From NCBI GenBank assembly GCA_026387215.1, contig JAPLMC010000045.1, forward strand, positions 1-13,471: 13,471 bases of DNA. The letters run 5' to 3'. Position numbers and translations under genes: made by a program. Below the pieces are notes generated by a model, which was not told the origin of the DNA, searched no databases, and saw nothing but the letters and a program-made list of their open reading frames with translations. Positions 1 through 7,243 of the stretch are shown piece by piece. The stretch is from Candidatus Omnitrophota bacterium (GTDB lineage Bacteria > Omnitrophota > Gorgyraeia > Gorgyraeales > Gorgyraeaceae). Every line of letters begins with the position of its first letter. Position 1 is the stretch's first letter.

Positions 1-1
1 A

Positions 2-1273
2 AATATCCCATACGATAATACCCATGATTCATATAAAATGCCAATAGACACTATCCTGGTAAGAGAAGTTGATAAACCTGATAACTACACAGAAAACACA
101 GTAAATTTAAATATACAAGATGTAAATCAAGCCCCTGTAATCTCATCTATTGGCTACAAATCCATTGATGGAGGTGACACCCTTGAATTTACAGTATCAG
201 CCAAAGACCCTGATGGAGATAATCTTAGAGACCTTAAAGCCATTAACTTGCCAAAAGGCGCAGAGTTTAAGATATTACCACGTATAGCCAAATATTCCAA
301 CCCTAACATACAGGGTGTCTTTACATGGACACCCGATTACAATCAGTCAGGCGAATATAAAGTAACTTTTACTGTCAGTGACGGAGCTCTAATAGGAGAA
401 GAGGCTATAAACATAACAGTAAACAATGTAAACAGACCTCTTGAAGTTACCACTAACATTGCTACGGGCATTCAAACTACACAAGCTACTTTAAATGGCG
501 CTCTTGGTAAATTAGGCAATGATAGCTCAGCAGAAGTCTGGTTTGAATATGGAACTGACGCTAATTATGGCAACTCTACTCCATTGCAAACTAAGACTGC
601 CATAGGAGATTTTAACGCTCCTATTACTGGCCTGAGTTCAAATAATACTTATCACTTTAGAGCTGTAGCACGAAATAACGATGGAATATCTTATGGAGCT
701 AATATGAGCTTTACCACGCCTATTTCTATACCAGCTACGCCAACTAATTTAACTGCTACAGCATCTGATTCTACCCAGATTGACTTAAACTGGCAGGATA
801 ACTCTAAAAACGAGACTGGCTTTAAGATTGAACGCAGTCTTAACCCTAATGCAGTATCTAAAAACTGGAGCCAGATAGCTACAGTAAGTAAGGATGTTAC
901 AACCTATAGTAATCTCAACCTCAATGCTAACACCACCTACTACTACAGGGTAAAAGCGTATAATGAAAAGGGAGAATCAGGTTATTCCAATATCGCTAAT
1001 GCCAAAACACCAGCTAAAGCATACAGTATCTCTGGTAAGGTCTATACAGTAAATGGAAGACGTCAGTTACCATTGGAAGGAGCAACTGTAATTTTATATT
1101 TACCAAAAGCTCTTACAAAAACTACTACTGGTTCTGACGGAAGTTACCAGTTTAAAAATGTTCCATCTGGGACATATACTATAATAGCTAGTAAGAAGGG
1201 TTATCCCTCTCAACTACAACGTATCAAGGTTAATGCTAGCCTAATGAATGTGAATTTTTTATCTAAGAGCTAA
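2..1273 (+). CDS. Multidomain secreted/surface beta-sandwich protein (5' partial)
   Basis: The frame is open to the left edge (12 codons precede the first in-window ATG at 38), so the N-terminus lies outside. Numbering from that ATG: residues about 1-30 end one cadherin/Ig-like domain; 31-132 form another, with the typical AxDPDGD (calcium-binding-like) and FTVSDG motifs; 133-227 are fibronectin-III-like, with YGT and the TYHFRAVA strand; 232-325 are a clearer fibronectin-III domain with ALxW-type and TTYYYRVKAYN strands; 330-411 are a carboxypeptidase-regulatory-like domain (SGKV, GATV, TGSDGSYQF, VPSGTYTI). No LPxTG, PEP-CTERM or T9SS-type sorting tail is seen; the protein ends in the last beta domain. 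Such proteins are adhesins, sugar-binding proteins or large extracellular enzymes; the catalytic part, if any, would be upstream. Being next to a secretion cluster makes it a candidate substrate, which is inference only. Confidence 0.85.
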   Translation, partial: NIPYDNTHDSYKMPIDTILVREVDKPDNYTENTVNLNIQDVNQAPVISSIGYKSIDGGDTLEFTVSAKDPDGDNLRDLKAINLPKGAEFKILPRIAKYSNPNIQGVFTWTPDYNQSGEYKVTFTVSDGALIGEEAINITVNNVNRPLEVTTNIATGIQTTQATLNGALGKLGNDSSAEVWFEYGTDANYGNSTPLQTKTAIGDFNAPITGLSSNNTYHFRAVARNNDGISYGANMSFTTPISIPATPTNLTATASDSTQIDLNWQDNSKNETGFKIERSLNPNAVSKNWSQIATVSKDVTTYSNLNLNANTTYYYRVKAYNEKGESGYSNIANAKTPAKAYSISGKVYTVNGRRQLPLEGATVILYLPKALTKTTTGSDGSYQFKNVPSGTYTIIASKKGYPSQLQRIKVNASLMNVNFLSKS

Positions 1274-1385
1274 CTATATTATAAAGTCTTCTGAGAAAGG
1301 GAAATTTTAGGTATTTATCATAGCCATCAATAAGGGTAATTTTTTCTATGGAGTGCAACTTTGAAGCCGGATGTTTATTTTATAA

Positions 1386-1694
1386 TTGTCAGACCATGTA
1401 AGTTATGATAAGATTATATCAATGGACAAGATACCACAGCCTTCCAATAAAACAAATCTTTTAGGCGATATACTAATCCAAAAAAATCTAATCACTAAAG
1501 AACAATTAGAAATTGGCTTGAATGAGCATAGAAAAACAGGCAATTTTCTAGGAACAGCTTTAATAAAACTAGGCCTTATAAAAGAAGAAGAGCTGTATCC
1601 TGTTATTTCCAAGCAGATAGGTATACCATATTGTAATCTTAAAAACTTCAATATAATTTGCATGCCATTACAAGGTTATGCCGGTAAAATTTGA
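1386..1694 (+). CDS. N-terminal fragment of GspE (MshEN-like domain)
   Basis: First open piece of the broken ATPase gene, shown with its longest start (TTG 1386); ATG 1422 is more likely. It encodes the GspE/MshE N-terminal domain: LLGDILIQKNLITKEQLEIG, GxxLGTALIKLGLI and the L..VISKQIGIPY segment, which in relatives contacts GspL or binds c-di-GMP. After Ile at 1653-1655 the reading leaves the family pattern and ends 12 codons later in out-of-frame sequence. It overlaps the next piece by 17 bases. It is unlikely to act alone except as a truncated domain. Confidence 0.6.
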   Translation: MSDHVSYDKIISMDKIPQPSNKTNLLGDILIQKNLITKEQLEIGLNEHRKTGNFLGTALIKLGLIKEEELYPVISKQIGIPYCNLKNFNIICMPLQGYAGKI

Positions 1695-2754
1695 AAATAA
1701 CACTCTAACTGTTGCCATGGAAGATCCTCTGGATGTAAGAACTCTGGATGATATAAGTTTATTTTTGGATTTTAAAGTACAGCCTGTGCTTGCCAGTTTT
1801 TCTGATATATCCGAAGCTATTAAAAAGCATTATGGCCTGGGAGCGGAAACAATAGAAGAGATAATGGGCTCAGGTGAGCTGGATAAAGATTTGCTTGTAC
1901 AGAAATCCAGGACAGAAAATATAGATGAAATGACTCAGGATGCGTCTATAGTAAAATTTGTTAATCAGATGCTGGCGCAGGCTGTTAAAGAAAATGCTAC
2001 AGATATACATATTGAGCCATATGAAGACGAGATAAAAATAAGATATAGAGTAGATGGTATTTTGTACGATGTATCTATCCCTCAGGATATAACATATTTC
2101 AAATTGGCCATAGTTTCCAGGATAAAGATTATGTCTAATCTGGATATTGCAGAACACAGGCTTCCGCAAGACGGCAGAATAAAGATTAAAGTAGTCGGGC
2201 AGGAGATAGATTTGAGAGTATCTATATTGCCGACTCAATTTGGAGAAAGCGTGGATATTAGAATTTTAAGCGGAGCAGTGTTTTATAATCTGAAAAATCT
2301 TGGGCTATTGCCTTCTGATTTAGTAATACTTGAAAAACTTATAAAAAAGCCCCATGGCATTATTTTTGTAACAGGCCCGACTGGGAGCGGCAAGACTACA
2401 ACGCTTTATGCATGTTTGTCAAAAATAAATAACAAAGACAGTAAGATTATTACAATAGAGGACCCTGTTGAATACCAGATAAAAGGCGTTACGCAGATAC
2501 AGGTTCACCCAAAAATTGGCTTGAGCTTTGCAGCAGGGTTAAGGTCTACACTAAGACACGACCCTGACATTATGATGGTGGGGGAGGTTAGAGATTTTGA
2601 AACAGCAGAGATAACGATAAGAGTTGCTTTAACAGGCCATCTTGTATTTAGCACTCTTCATACAAATGATGCAGCAGGAGGCTTGACCAGGCTTTTAGAT
2701 ATGGGTATTGAGCCATATCTCGTGGCCAGCTCAGTAGAGTGTTTTATTGCTTAA
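1678..2754 (+). CDS. Central fragment of GspE: N2 and RecA-like ATPase domain
   Basis: Second open piece of the ATPase gene. It starts in mid-domain; the first ATG (1678) is an internal Met of MPVKFENN, and AAGG lies only 2 bases before it, so independent initiation is doubtful. It holds all nucleotide-handling motifs: Walker A GPTGSGKTT, Asp box IITIEDPVEY, Walker B DIMMVGEVRD, and the His box TGHLVFSTLHTNDA. It stops at TAA 2752 straight after VECFIA, where relatives continue with QRLVR. The zinc-binding subdomain and C-terminus are thus cut off unless the stop is read through. Confidence 0.65.
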   Translation: MPVKFENNTLTVAMEDPLDVRTLDDISLFLDFKVQPVLASFSDISEAIKKHYGLGAETIEEIMGSGELDKDLLVQKSRTENIDEMTQDASIVKFVNQMLAQAVKENATDIHIEPYEDEIKIRYRVDGILYDVSIPQDITYFKLAIVSRIKIMSNLDIAEHRLPQDGRIKIKVVGQEIDLRVSILPTQFGESVDIRILSGAVFYNLKNLGLLPSDLVILEKLIKKPHGIIFVTGPTGSGKTTTLYACLSKINNKDSKIITIEDPVEYQIKGVTQIQVHPKIGLSFAAGLRSTLRHDPDIMMVGEVRDFETAEITIRVALTGHLVFSTLHTNDAAGGLTRLLDMGIEPYLVASSVECFIA

Positions 2755-3102
2755 AGGCTTGTTAGGATTATCTGTTCTAATTGCAAAATAAAGGTAACCC
2801 CTAGCAAAAAAGTCCTGCAGGAATTTGGCGTTGAAAATAATATAGGTAATTTAGATATTTACGAAGGGAAGGGTTGTGAATTTTGTAAACATACAGGCTA
2901 TAAAGGCAGGACAGCTATATATGAGTTTCTGGTTATGAATGAAGATATAAGAGATATGGTGTTTAAAAGAGCTTCTAACGACCAGATAAAGAAAAAAGCG
3001 CTTCAGCTGGGAATGCATACCCTCCGGATGGATGGCTGGGAAAAGATAAAAGCAGGTATTACCACTCTTAATGAAGTTATACGCGTAACCCAGCAGGATT
3101 GA
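2755..3102 (+). pseudogene. C-terminal remnant of GspE (zinc-binding subdomain) behind in-frame stop
   Basis: This is the same frame as the central fragment, immediately after TAA 2752-2754. It encodes RLVRIICSNC, a CEFC pair about 32 residues later, the GYKGRTAIYEFL signature and the ending LNEVIRVTQQD, all typical of GspE/PilB C-termini. The first in-frame ATG is at 2935, after both cysteine pairs, so no separate start would restore the zinc site. Its intact state argues for a recent stop mutation or a consensus error. Confidence 0.75.
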
Positions 3103-3107
3103 AAATT

Positions 3108-4307
3108 ATGCCAAGATTTGTTTATAAAGCAAAAAAATCTCCAGAAGAGATAATGGAAGGCAATATTGAAGCTGATTCTGAAAACGTAGCTGCGAATAAG
3201 TTGATACAGTCAGGATATTATCCTGTATGGATCAGAGAGGAATTAGCTAATGAAAAAAATTTAACAGTTTTCAAAGTTAAAGCTAAAGACTTGGCTAATT
3301 TTACAAGGCAGCTTTCAGAGCTTATCGGTTCAAATCTGGCGCTTTATAATGCTTTGAGCGTAATTGAAAATCAGACAGAAAGCAATTATCTAAAAATAAT
3401 AGTAGGTGATATTAAATTAATGATAAAAGAAGGGAAGGCTTTTTCAGAGGCATTGAAAAAATATCCAGATGTATTTTCAGAATTATATGTAAACCTTGTG
3501 CGTTCAGGAGAAAAATCAGGCTCGCTTAATGAAGTATTGGCTAATATAAAAGATTTTCTGGACAAAGACCAGGATACAAGGGAGAGGATAATAGCTGCTT
3601 TGGCTTACCCTGGTTTGATGGCTATAGTAGGTTTTGTTACGATATTCGTTTTAGTCACTTTTGTTGTGCCCAGAATTGCTAGTATGTTTGTAGAAATGAA
3701 TGAGAAATTGCCATTGCCAACAAGAATGCTTATAGATATAAGTGATTTTGCAAGGACTTACTGGTTTTTATTGATTATCTTTATAATAGGAGCTATATTT
3801 TTATTTAAAACAGGCAAAACCAATCCAGTCACAAAAAATAAAATGGATAAGTTTAAATTAAAAATACCTATTTTTGGAAATTTACTGAAAAATACCGAAT
3901 TTGCAAGGTTTTCCAGGACGCTATCAATGCTTCTTAAAAACGGCGTGCCTATACTTGATTCTTTAAAAATAACAGCAAGCGTTATAACTAACAGTGTCAT
4001 AAAAGAGGAAGTGGATGAAATATACAAGGATGTCAAAGCAGGCTCGAGCTTTACACTTGCAATAAAAAAAAGAAAGAATTTTCCAATATTTGTAGCTAAT
4101 ATGACAGCAGTCGGGGAAGAGGGCGGATTTTTGGATAGAGCGCTTTTAAATATTGCTAGAAATTATGAAACAGAAGTAGAAAGACTTATGAAGATAATAA
4201 CTGCCCTTCTGGAACCTGGTTTTATTTTGATAATGGGTTTAGTAGTCGGGCTTATTGTTATGGCAATGATTTTACCTGTATTCCAGATGTCATTGGCAGC
4301 GTATTAA
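3108..4307 (+). CDS. gspF: Type II secretion inner-membrane platform protein GspF
   Basis: Polytopic inner-membrane protein that couples the GspE motor to pseudopilus growth; 399 residues, the family's usual length. The N-terminus has the PRFVYKAKK start of GspF/PilC. Two T2SSF repeats follow: residues about 63-186 (FTRQLSELIGSNLALYNAL; VRSGEKSGSLNEVL) and 264-388 (FSRTLSMLLKNGVPILDSL; VGEEGGFLDRAL). Membrane segments lie near 168-188, 219-234 and 370-392. ATG 3108 is chosen over TTG 3099 because AGGA at 3095-3098 sits 9 bases before it and the family begins MP(R/x)FxYKA. It begins 5 bases after the end of the gspE frame, so it is co-transcribed. It is intact, unlike gspE. Confidence 0.95.
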   Translation: MPRFVYKAKKSPEEIMEGNIEADSENVAANKLIQSGYYPVWIREELANEKNLTVFKVKAKDLANFTRQLSELIGSNLALYNALSVIENQTESNYLKIIVGDIKLMIKEGKAFSEALKKYPDVFSELYVNLVRSGEKSGSLNEVLANIKDFLDKDQDTRERIIAALAYPGLMAIVGFVTIFVLVTFVVPRIASMFVEMNEKLPLPTRMLIDISDFARTYWFLLIIFIIGAIFLFKTGKTNPVTKNKMDKFKLKIPIFGNLLKNTEFARFSRTLSMLLKNGVPILDSLKITASVITNSVIKEEVDEIYKDVKAGSSFTLAIKKRKNFPIFVANMTAVGEEGGFLDRALLNIARNYETEVERLMKIITALLEPGFILIMGLVVGLIVMAMILPVFQMSLAAY

Positions 4308-4318
4308 GGCGAAGAATT

Positions 4319-4678
4319 ATGGAAAGGCAAAAAAACACAGGATTCTTATTACTTGAGGTGATGATCAGCGTTGCAATACTATCTATGGGAACTTTGTTAA
4401 TATTAAATTCTTTTATGAGACCCTTAAGGGCCATAGAGTTTTCAAGAGATTATTTTAAGGCAGGGCTTCTCCTGGAAGAAAAGATGTTGGAGCTTTATAA
4501 CAGCGATATTAAAGACGGGTTATCAAGAGGCGTATTTAGCAACTTTGACAATAAATTTTCATGGAATCTGAACGTGATTAAATTAGAAGAAGATGCTTAC
4601 AACGAAGTTAATTTAAAAATTCTGTGGCAGGGAAAAGGTAAAGAAGAAAACTTAGCCGCTTTCACATATATAATATGA
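4319..4678 (+). CDS. gspI: Minor pseudopilin, GspI-like
   Basis: 119 residues with a class III (prepilin) leader: KNTG then FLLLEVMISVAILSMG, so cleavage is expected between Gly8 and Phe9 with Glu at +5, followed by the hydrophobic helix that anchors the protein until assembly. Length, position between gspF and gspJ, and the LLEVMxSVAIL pattern fit GspI, the minor pseudopilin that nucleates the GspI-J-K tip. The small C-terminal domain (LEEKMLELY, FSWNLNV, VNLKILWQG) fits the short beta sheet of GspI. The start lies 11 bases after gspF, with purine-rich GAAGA upstream. It overlaps gspJ by ATGA. It could in principle be GspH or GspG, but GspG would have a longer conserved N-terminus and a characteristic calcium-loop C-terminus, not seen here. 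Confidence 0.8.
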   Translation: MERQKNTGFLLLEVMISVAILSMGTLLILNSFMRPLRAIEFSRDYFKAGLLLEEKMLELYNSDIKDGLSRGVFSNFDNKFSWNLNVIKLEEDAYNEVNLKILWQGKGKEENLAAFTYII

Positions 4679-5262
4679 CACGCAGGGCTTTTACCCTTAT
4701 TGAGCTTATTGTCGCAACTCTTATAATGACAATCGTAGTGGTTTCTATATATAGCACTTTTAGCTTAGGCATGAAGGCATGGCGCAAAGGAAGTGAAGGC
4801 AGAAATTTGCAAAAAATAAGAATATCTCTTTTAAAGTTGCAAAAAGAATTGAAAAGCACTTTCTTGTTTTCTATGATAAAATTTAAAGGTATTTCGTCAG
4901 AAATGACTTTCCCTGTTATCGTATCGAAAGAGGATAAGGATAACACTTATATAGTGAATTATTATATTGTAGAAGACAGGAATATGGGAGTTAAATCCCT
5001 TATTAAAAAAAAGATACTTTTTACAGATAAAGAATATGCTGAAACAGGAGAGATTGGAGAATTTATATTTTCAGCGTATTCAATGGATTTTGAATATGCG
5101 TATGAATTAAAGAATGGTTCAAAAGGTTTTGAATGGCATGGCGCATGGGAAGAGTCTCAGAAAGCAATTCCTTGCGCAGTTAGAATTAATTTTAGTCTTG
5201 ATGCAGGAGGGGAATTGTATCATAAAACTATTTTTATTCCACAGGGAGTATTGGGAACATGA
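4675..5262 (+). CDS. gspJ: Minor pseudopilin, GspJ-like
   Basis: 195 residues, the length expected for GspJ. The prepilin-type start reads MTRRA then FTLIELIVATLI, with Glu at +5 and a following hydrophobic helix, but the residue before the cut is Ala5 rather than the usual Gly. After the helix comes MKAWRKG and an amphipathic LQKIRISLLKLQKELKS helix, then a beta-rich domain ending in AVRINFSLDAG, typical of GspJ/PilW-like pseudopilins. It should form the tip complex with the GspI- and GspK-like proteins. The ATG overlaps the gspI stop (ATGA), and the gspK start overlaps its own stop in the same way, so translation of the three is probably coupled. Confidence 0.8.
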   Translation: MTRRAFTLIELIVATLIMTIVVVSIYSTFSLGMKAWRKGSEGRNLQKIRISLLKLQKELKSTFLFSMIKFKGISSEMTFPVIVSKEDKDNTYIVNYYIVEDRNMGVKSLIKKKILFTDKEYAETGEIGEFIFSAYSMDFEYAYELKNGSKGFEWHGAWEESQKAIPCAVRINFSLDAGGELYHKTIFIPQGVLGT

Positions 5263-6104
5263 TAAATGGATACAGAGGAAGCATATTGATATTTGTTTTA
5301 TGGGTACTGATCGTGCTATCTTTATTGAGCATAGCTGTTTCTCGTTATTCTTCAGGAGATATAAGGCTTGCAAAATATGAATCTGAAAATATAAGAGCGC
5401 TGTATCTGGCAAAGGCAGGCATTGCAAAGATGGTAATAGAGTTTAATAAAGACACTAATAATTACGATAGTCTTAATGAAGATTGGAATAAAGAACAAGA
5501 ATTTAAGCTTGGCAGCGGAGAGGTCACGTATACAGCCTACGATGAAGAAAGCCGGTTTAACCTAAACAGTTTAAATTTAAAAAAAGAGCATTTAGTTATG
5601 CTGGGATTAGACGATAATCTTAGCCAGGCTGTATTAGAATATAAAGTCAATAAAGGGGATAAAGGCTTTGAATTCGCAGAAGAATTATTTTTAATTGATG
5701 GCATGACGCGTGATATCTATATGAAACTAAAAGATTATATAACCATTTACAGAGGAAACGACCCCAAGGTTAATATAAATACAGCTAGCGAGGATATTTT
5801 AAGAATAGTTTTATGGCAAGATCCTTTAATAATAAATAAAATAATCGTATACAGAGAAGGAAATGACGGGATGGTTGGCACGGAAGATGATGGCGTATTT
5901 ACAGAGGATAAATTTAGCAGTATATTTGAAAGTTTTGGAATTACGCCTGATAATGTCTTGAATTATCAGGCTCTGTTTAGCGTGAGATCTAATTTTTTTA
6001 GGATAACAGTATCTGCATCTTTTTCAGAGAATAAAAATATAGCAAAGCATATTATGGCAGTAATAGACAGGGCCGGGAAAATTTATTGCTGGAAAGAGGA
6101 TTAA
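5259..6104 (+). CDS. gspK: Minor pseudopilin GspK
   Basis: 281 residues; caps the pseudopilus tip on top of GspI-GspJ. The leader is short: GYRG then SILIFVLWVLIVLSLL, cleaved after Gly7. Glu at +5 is absent (Phe12), as is normal for GspK. Further family marks: LYLAKAGI in the helix after the membrane segment, DEESRFNLNSLN near residue 94 (family pattern D-E-x-R-x-N-x-N), and the helix-hairpin-helix-like KVNINTASEDILRIV near 168. An acidic loop, GNDGMVGTEDDGVF (about residues 199-212), could bind metal. ATG 5259 overlaps the gspJ stop as ATGA. The end of the gene holds the AGAGGA ribosome site of the next gene. Confidence 0.92.
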   Translation: MINGYRGSILIFVLWVLIVLSLLSIAVSRYSSGDIRLAKYESENIRALYLAKAGIAKMVIEFNKDTNNYDSLNEDWNKEQEFKLGSGEVTYTAYDEESRFNLNSLNLKKEHLVMLGLDDNLSQAVLEYKVNKGDKGFEFAEELFLIDGMTRDIYMKLKDYITIYRGNDPKVNINTASEDILRIVLWQDPLIINKIIVYREGNDGMVGTEDDGVFTEDKFSSIFESFGITPDNVLNYQALFSVRSNFFRITVSASFSENKNIAKHIMAVIDRAGKIYCWKED

Positions 6105-6105
6105 A

Positions 6106-7242
6106 TTGGATAAACCAAAAGATATACTGATTATTCCAAGATATCAAGTTACCTTGAGATTTATAGAGCTTCCTTCTGTAGATTCTTATGAGATCGCGAA
6201 TATGGTGGAATTCCAGGCATTGAAAGAATTGCCTTATTCAAAAGAGGAAATAATAACGAGTTTTAGAAACATAGGGTCATATAAAAAAGGATTTTCTTAT
6301 ATCATGCTAGCTATTGTAAAAAAACAGCTAATAGAGGATATAATAAAAGAGAGAAAGGTCGTGCCTGAGAATATAATGCTGGGAACAGAAGCCTTATATT
6401 TATATTTGTTGAAAAAAGAAATTATAAAACATGATAAAGCAAGCCTAGTTGTGGATATACATAAAGATTATTCTGAGATTATTATAATAGATAAAACAAA
6501 GCCTGTTTTTTCCAGAGGATTCAGGAATGAGAATGGGTTGATGGAAGAAATAAACCGTTCGCTGCTTTCTTATAAAAAAGACAGGACAAATAAAAATATA
6601 GAAGAAGTATTCATTACTTATTCTTCCAACCTTAACATAGACAATGTCAGGCCTCATGTGGAAGAATATTTTTCCATTCCGGCGAACTTTCATGAATACA
6701 AAGAAGATCCGAATACCTTGAACTTTCCTTTTGCAATAGAGCTGTTACCAGGGGAATATGTTGATAAAAGGGCGAGTAAAGAAAATATGCATCAGGCATT
6801 TTTTACATATTTTCTTTTATTGGTTACAGCAGCAATGCTTGCGTCACTTTTTATTTTTAAGATGCATGAAAAAAATAATCTTAGTGCTGTGCTTGCAAAG
6901 AAAGATAATGAAATACGCAAGGATGCAGATCAATTGAATATTTTTCTTAAAAAGACAGACATAATGAAATTGCAAAACTCAGAAGGCGAGCTGATTATAG
7001 GTATTTTAAAAGAATCTTATGAGCTTGTGCCTGGTGATATAGTTCTTTCGGAACTTAATTATGACGGAAAAGACGTCCTTTACTATAAAGGTAACACCAG
7101 GGATACGCCAAGCGTTTTTAATTTTATAAAGATCCTTGAAAAATCAAAATATTTCAAAAAAGTAGAAGTAAAATATGCTACTAGGAAAAAAGTAGGAGAT
7201 CAGGAGTTGACTGATTTCAGTATAGCGTGCCAGGTAAAATAA
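6106..7242 (+). CDS. gspL: GspL/PilM-PilN-type platform protein, lacking first actin-like subdomain
   Basis: 378 residues. Residues 1-225 match the later part of PilM/GspL actin-like domains: ILIIPRYQVTLRFIELP, the MVEFQALKELPYS helix, and a VVDIHKDYSEIIIIDK strand-turn-strand equivalent to the second phosphate-binding element. The usual first 70-80 residues, with the GIDIGSxSxK element, are absent; the protein starts at TTG 6106, fixed by AGAGGA at 6095-6100 just inside gspK. A membrane segment at 231-252 follows, then a periplasmic PilN/GspL-like part with a coiled stretch (about 257-285) and a ferredoxin-like beta-alpha-beta ending at 378. In the T2SS, GspL holds GspE at the membrane and pairs with GspM. 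Without the first subdomain it probably does not bind nucleotide. It sits 1 base after gspK and 1 base before gspM. Confidence 0.78.
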   Translation: MDKPKDILIIPRYQVTLRFIELPSVDSYEIANMVEFQALKELPYSKEEIITSFRNIGSYKKGFSYIMLAIVKKQLIEDIIKERKVVPENIMLGTEALYLYLLKKEIIKHDKASLVVDIHKDYSEIIIIDKTKPVFSRGFRNENGLMEEINRSLLSYKKDRTNKNIEEVFITYSSNLNIDNVRPHVEEYFSIPANFHEYKEDPNTLNFPFAIELLPGEYVDKRASKENMHQAFFTYFLLLVTAAMLASLFIFKMHEKNNLSAVLAKKDNEIRKDADQLNIFLKKTDIMKLQNSEGELIIGILKESYELVPGDIVLSELNYDGKDVLYYKGNTRDTPSVFNFIKILEKSKYFKKVEVKYATRKKVGDQELTDFSIACQVK

Positions 7243-7243
7243 T

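Larger units (their letters stand above)
1422..3102 (+). pseudogene. gspE: Type II secretion/type IV pilus assembly ATPase GspE/PilB, broken twice
   Basis: Read across two lesions this is a GspE/PilB-family motor ATPase, the cytoplasmic hexamer that drives pseudopilus assembly. The N-terminal MshEN-like domain (1458-1655) is in one frame; the rest (1657-3102) is in another. At the junction the protein jumps from KNFNI to FACHYKVMPV, and about 11 residues usual in the family are missing. The second lesion is a TAA at 2752-2754, in frame, where the family has the conserved Gln of AQRLVR (CAA to TAA fits a single change). Beyond it the frame stays open and encodes the CxxC/CxxC zinc site (CSNC at 2773-2784, CEFC at 2875-2886) and the usual C-terminus, ending at TGA 3100. 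ATG 1422 is preferred over TTG 1386 because a TATAAT at 1381-1386 overlaps the latter. It heads the operon with gspF directly behind. An assembly error is the main alternative. Confidence 0.85.

Noticed and set aside
1320..1385. A stretch with AAGGG, GGAGTGCAAC and GAAGCCGG, loosely like a c-di-GMP-I (GEMM) riboswitch, before the T2SS ATPase gene.
   Set aside because: The conserved core of that class (the two tetraloop/receptor stems and GGGACGCAAAGCC block) cannot be matched without several insertions, and I see no convincing pairing beyond CATAG/CTATG.
2752..3102. Use of TAA as Gln (altered genetic code).
   Set aside because: All neighbouring genes end properly at TAA, TAG or TGA, and gspE also has an unrelated frame lesion, so a mutation or sequence error is simpler.
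3758..4036. Minus-strand open frame inside gspF.
   Set aside because: It is a mirror of the gspF coding sequence with low-complexity hydrophobic content and no start signals; the same holds for the other minus-strand frames in the window, including those opposite gspD.
5114..5380. Plus-strand frame overlapping gspJ and gspK in another phase.
   Set aside because: Both overlapped genes are well supported by family motifs and ATGA coupling; this frame has no recognisable features.
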